64,000 bases of DNA from Actinomycetospora corticicola. GTDB taxonomy: Bacteria > Actinomycetota > Actinomycetes > Mycobacteriales > Pseudonocardiaceae. The position numbers were made by a program, and so were the translations under genes. Positions 61,285 to 64,000 of the stretch are shown here, piece after piece (position 1 is the stretch's first letter; each line of letters begins with the position of its first letter). The notes below the pieces were generated by a model. The model ran no database searches and was not told the DNA's origin. It worked only from the letters and a program-made list of their open reading frames with translations. The stretch lies in contig NZ_JACCBN010000001.1 in NCBI RefSeq assembly GCF_013409505.1, positions 2,356,001 to 2,420,000 on the forward strand, written 5' to 3'.

Positions 61285-61795
61285 GCGGGACACCGGACGT
61301 CGCGTGCCCGGTGACGAGCAGCCGGCGCCAGCGCACGCCGACGAGCTCCTCGAGCACCACCACGACGTCCTCGGCGTCGACCACGCGGTGGGGCGCGCCT
61401 CCGGCCTCCTCGCGGTCGGCGTCCCGGTCGGCGTCGGCGTCCACGAGCACGGCGAGGTCACCGTCGCCGAGCGCCGCCAGCGAGGCCGGGTCCACGTCGA
61501 TGACGATCGCGGCGTCGACGCCCGCGCGCAGCGGCCCGACGTCGTCGCGGCCGATCATCCGCAGGCCACCCTTGGAGCCGGACAGGAACATCAGCTCCGA
61601 CATCTCCTCCGCCGGCCGGTCCGAGATGACGGCCACGACGGTGCCCGGCAGGGCCAGCAGCACGTTGAGCGCCTCGGACGACTCCGGCAGCGCCCGGTCC
61701 TCCCCGAGGTGCGCCAGCGCACCCTCGAAGCCGCAGGCCACCAGGATGTGCGGCGTCTCCCCGAGGACGGCGACGTCGGCGAGCAGGTCCTCCAT
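61229..61795 (-). CDS. HAD-like / trehalose-phosphatase-like protein
   Basis: 188 residues. N-terminal segment HILVACGFEGALAHLGEDRALPESSEALNVLLALPGTVVAVISDRPAEEM resembles the first motifs of OtsB-type HAD phosphatases, but the first nucleophile position reads CGFEG instead of SDFDG: both motif-I Asp residues are lost, so phosphatase activity is doubtful. The rest (GVDAAIVIDVDPASLAALGDGDLAVLVDAD) is rich in Asp and Val. ATG 61795 is the best start. Family call is tentative. Confidence 0.6.
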   Translation of the reverse strand: MEDLLADVAVLGETPHILVACGFEGALAHLGEDRALPESSEALNVLLALPGTVVAVISDRPAEEMSELMFLSGSKGGLRMIGRDDVGPLRAGVDAAIVIDVDPASLAALGDGDLAVLVDADADRDADREEAGGAPHRVVDAEDVVVVLEELVGVRWRRLLVTGHATSGVPLSDPAAPPAPPRARSAGR

Positions 61796-61885
61796 CCCGA
61801 CGACGGTGCCACCGGCCCCGACGCGTTCCAAGATCCCACCGGCGTGTGCAGGGTCTGCCCCGCGCGGGCCGGGTAGACCCCCGAC

Positions 61886-62824
61886 ATGACCTCTCTTCCT
61901 GACGACGGGCTCTGCCTGGGTGGGAACGTCTTCGGCTGGACCGCGGACGAACCGACCTCGCACGCCCTGCTCGACGCCTTCGTCGACGCCGGCGGCCGCA
62001 TGATCGACACCGCGGACTCCTACATGGCGCGGGCCGAGGGCAACTCCGGCGGCGAGTCCGAGACCGTGATCGGGAACTGGCTGGCGCGCACCGGGCGCCG
62101 CGACGACGTGGTCATCGCGACCAAGGTCGGCTCCTGGGAGCAGCGCAAGGGCCTGCGGCCGGAGAACATCCGCGCCGCCTGCGACGACTCGCTGCGCCGC
62201 CTGCAGACCGACCACATCGACCTCTACTACGCCCACCGCGACGACCCCGACACCCCGCAGGAGGACTACGTCGCGGCCTTCGACGAGCTGGTCCGCGCCG
62301 GGAAGGTCCGCGCCGTCGGCGCCTCCAACTTCGACGCCGACCGCCTGGCCTGCGCCCTCGAGCTCGCCGACAAGCACGACCTCACCCGGTTCTCGGCGGT
62401 GCAGCCGCACTACAACCTCGTCGAGCGGGACTACGAGCGGGACCTGGCGCCGCTGGTCGAGCGCGAGGGGCTGGTCTGCTACCCGTACTTCGGTCTGGCG
62501 AAGGGCTTCCTGACGGGGAAGTACCGGGCCGGGCAGGACACCGTCGACTCGGGGGCCTCCTCGGGCGCGATGGCGGGCGCCCGTGCCGAGGGCGCCCGCG
62601 CCTACCTCGACGACCACGGCGTGGCGGTGCTCGGGGTGCTCGACGAGATCGCCGCGGCGCACGACGTGCCGGTGGCCGCGGTGTCGCTGGCCTGGCTCGC
62701 GGCGCAGCCGACCGTCGGGGCGCCGATCGCCTCGGGCCGGACGCTGCAGCAGCTGGGCGAGATCCTGCCCGCGGTGTCGTTGCAGCTCAGCGACGACGAG
62801 CTGCGGCGCCTCTCGGACGTCTGA
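61886..62824 (+). CDS. Aldo/keto reductase
   Basis: 312-residue TIM-barrel NADPH reductase. Catalytic tetrad: Asp and Tyr in IDTADSYM, Lys in IATKVGSW and His in YYAHRDDP. C-terminal region GAPIASGRTLQQLGEI binds cofactor. Substrate unknown. ATG 61886 is 6 nt past a weak TAGACC box. Ends 38 bp inside the convergent EEP-family gene. Confidence 0.9.
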   Translation: MTSLPDDGLCLGGNVFGWTADEPTSHALLDAFVDAGGRMIDTADSYMARAEGNSGGESETVIGNWLARTGRRDDVVIATKVGSWEQRKGLRPENIRAACDDSLRRLQTDHIDLYYAHRDDPDTPQEDYVAAFDELVRAGKVRAVGASNFDADRLACALELADKHDLTRFSAVQPHYNLVERDYERDLAPLVEREGLVCYPYFGLAKGFLTGKYRAGQDTVDSGASSGAMAGARAEGARAYLDDHGVAVLGVLDEIAAAHDVPVAAVSLAWLAAQPTVGAPIASGRTLQQLGEILPAVSLQLSDDELRRLSDV

Positions 62825-63806
62825 GCCGCGCGAGCAGCGCGCGGTGGTCGCTGCCGGGGACGTCGAGGACCTCGACCGCCTCGACGCCCACGGCGGCGGA
62901 CACGAGGACGTGGTCGATCGCGACGCCGAGCCGGCGGGGCCGACCCGCCGGCCACGTCCCCACCCGGTCGCGACCCGTCTCGGCGGCGGCCGAGCGGGCG
63001 TGCCGCAGGACCGGCTGCAGCGCGTGGTGCTCCAGCGTCGCGTTCAGGTCGCCGACGACCACCGTGGGACGCGGGTCGTCGGCGACGAGTGCCGCGAGAC
63101 GGGCCAGGTCCCGGCGCCACTCGTGGGTGCGGCGCGGCAGCAGGACCGTGGGGTGCACGGCCAGGACGCGGACCTCCCCGAGGGCGCCGTCGGTGAGCTC
63201 GATCCAGCCCGACGACGTGTCCCGGGTGAGCGTCCGCACCGAGACGTCGCCGAGCCCGGGGGCCGCCAGCACGGTGGTGCAGGGGTGGTCGCCCGCCCCG
63301 GTGGCCTCGACCTCCGCGCGCCCCGGGGCGGCGGACCACCCGCGGTAGCCGAGATCGTCGATCCGGGTCGCGAGGCGGTGCCGGAACCGGTCGCCCGCCT
63401 CGAGCAGCGCCACGACGTCGGGCCGCTCCCGGCGGATCACGGCCGCGAGCGCCTCCGGGTCCGCCCGCCCGATCCACACGTTGGCCGAGAGCACGCACAG
63501 CGGCTCGGAGTCCGGGCTGCCGTCGAGGCTGCCGTCCCGGCTCCCGTCGGTGCCCGGCCGGTGCCGCACCGTCGAGACGGCGAGTGCGGCCCCGGCGACG
63601 AGCCCGGCCCCGAGCCCGACGTCCCGCCGTGCCCCCGGCCGGGACGCCGCGACCGCGGCGACGCCGGCCGTGCCGAGCGCGAGCCGTCGTCGGAACGCCG
63701 TGACGATCGGCCACGGCGGGGTCCGGTCGACCCCGAGGACCTCCGGGAGCAGGACGGCGGTGGCCACGAGCGCGCCCGCCGTCGCGCGCAGTACGGGGTG
63801 TCCCAC
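62787..63806 (-). CDS. Membrane-anchored endonuclease/exonuclease/phosphatase family protein
   Basis: 339 residues: N-terminal hydrophobic segments (about 5-80, including GAGLVAGAALAVSTV) then an EEP domain with ANVWIGRADPEALA, PDVVALLEAGD, TVVVGDLNATLEHHA and GSDHRALLARLRR, the metal and catalytic His/Asp motifs. Its catalytic domain probably faces outside. Function among nucleases or phosphodiesterases is open. A short Asp/Gly/Ser repeat (DGSRDGSLDGSPDS) precedes the domain. Confidence 0.82.
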   Translation of the reverse strand: MGHPVLRATAGALVATAVLLPEVLGVDRTPPWPIVTAFRRRLALGTAGVAAVAASRPGARRDVGLGAGLVAGAALAVSTVRHRPGTDGSRDGSLDGSPDSEPLCVLSANVWIGRADPEALAAVIRRERPDVVALLEAGDRFRHRLATRIDDLGYRGWSAAPGRAEVEATGAGDHPCTTVLAAPGLGDVSVRTLTRDTSSGWIELTDGALGEVRVLAVHPTVLLPRRTHEWRRDLARLAALVADDPRPTVVVGDLNATLEHHALQPVLRHARSAAAETGRDRVGTWPAGRPRRLGVAIDHVLVSAAVGVEAVEVLDVPGSDHRALLARLRRPRGAAARRR

Positions 63807-63870
63807 GACGGTCGATGATCGCCCACCGGCCGTCTCGTCGGTGCGAGGACGCTCCCCCGCCCGGGGGGAA

Positions 63871-64000
63871 TCAGTACTTCCAGCGCCAGGCGGCGAGGAC
63901 CTCCTCGGTGTCCTTCTGCGCCGCCCACGTCGCGTCGGCGCGGCGCACGGCCAGGAAGGCCTCCAGGAGCTCCTCGCCGAGCACCCCGGCGACGCGCGGG
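63871..64000 (-). CDS. C-terminus of a glutamine-synthetase-like protein, partial
   Basis: Only the last ~42 codons are visible, the gene entering from the right edge. The peptide GVLGEELLEAFLAVRRADATW and the ending AAWRWKY match the C-terminal tail of actinobacterial type III/FluG-like glutamine synthetases as I remember them. The catalytic part is outside the window, so the call is tentative. Confidence 0.5.
   Translation of the reverse strand, partial: PRVAGVLGEELLEAFLAVRRADATWAAQKDTEEVLAAWRWKY

Overview
The window is very GC-rich DNA from an actinobacterium, most likely of the Pseudonocardia/Pseudonocardiaceae type. Several things point there. The gene order closely follows a core block I remember from Mycobacterium tuberculosis H37Rv (roughly Rv2674 to Rv2703). 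An HNH/DUF222 (13E12-type) endonuclease gene is present, along with IdeR-type and LexA-type operators, a polyphosphate glucokinase, and many leaderless promoters with a TANNNT box 6-8 nt before the start codon. I see no rRNA, tRNA, CRISPR array or intact insertion sequence.

Layout. 1-3.6 kb: tail of an HtrA-like lipoprotein protease, a TerC membrane protein and an isolated tyrosine recombinase. 3.6-10.9 kb: a tight cluster of unknown pathway. A membrane CDP-alcohol phosphotransferase/sulfatase fusion faces an operon of MDR dehydrogenase, QueD/PTPS-like protein, GT4 glycosyltransferase, methyltransferase, UPF0104-type membrane protein and histidine phosphatase, joined by 1-4 nt overlaps. 10.9-18.2 kb: RibD/DHFR-like protein, Imm-5-like protein, NhaA-DsbA fusion, serA, a degenerate PfkB-like protein, a LigD-type polymerase domain, a small membrane protein and msrB. 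18.2-24.4 kb: DUF2252 and SDR genes, then the haem genes hemQ-hemY-hemE and DUF3000. 24.4-30.5 kb: a 561-bp regulatory gap, a LuxR-type response regulator coupled to rnd, and a sensor kinase and OmpR-type regulator separated by a small secreted protein and a BKACE enzyme. 30.5-40.5 kb: dxs, a methyltransferase, an M20 amidohydrolase, a FluG-like amidohydrolase, a TrmA/RlmCD-like methyltransferase, an APC (KimA-like) permease and two TrkA-type K+ regulators.

40.5-50.1 kb looks like accessory DNA inserted into the core order. It holds a small phosphatase, a SnoaL-like protein, a membrane alpha/beta hydrolase, an MDMPI-like protein, an SOS-box-controlled leaderless HNH endonuclease, and an IdeR-box ferric-siderophore ABC operon whose ATPase is fused to a PPOX-type flavin-binding domain. 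50.1-57.9 kb returns to the core: DUF3159, OB-fold, DUF3710, dut, DUF3093, DUF4193, cei, suhB, ppgK, sigA. 57.9-64 kb: EamA transporter, small proteins, a thioesterase, Uma2, a CysQ-like phosphatase, a HAD-like protein, an aldo/keto reductase, an EEP-family nuclease/phosphatase and a likely glutamine synthetase C-terminus.

The most unusual signals are four. (1) A short near-palindrome, CCCGACGACGGG and close variants, occurs at least 23 times by eye in both orientations and is enriched near gene boundaries. (2) CTG start codons sit inside CTGA stop/start overlaps, best shown for rnd. (3) A tandem 14-bp repeat forms a chain of four GTGA stop/start junctions in the siderophore operon. (4) The 3.6-10.9 kb cluster and the ABC-PPOX fusion are candidate undescribed systems.
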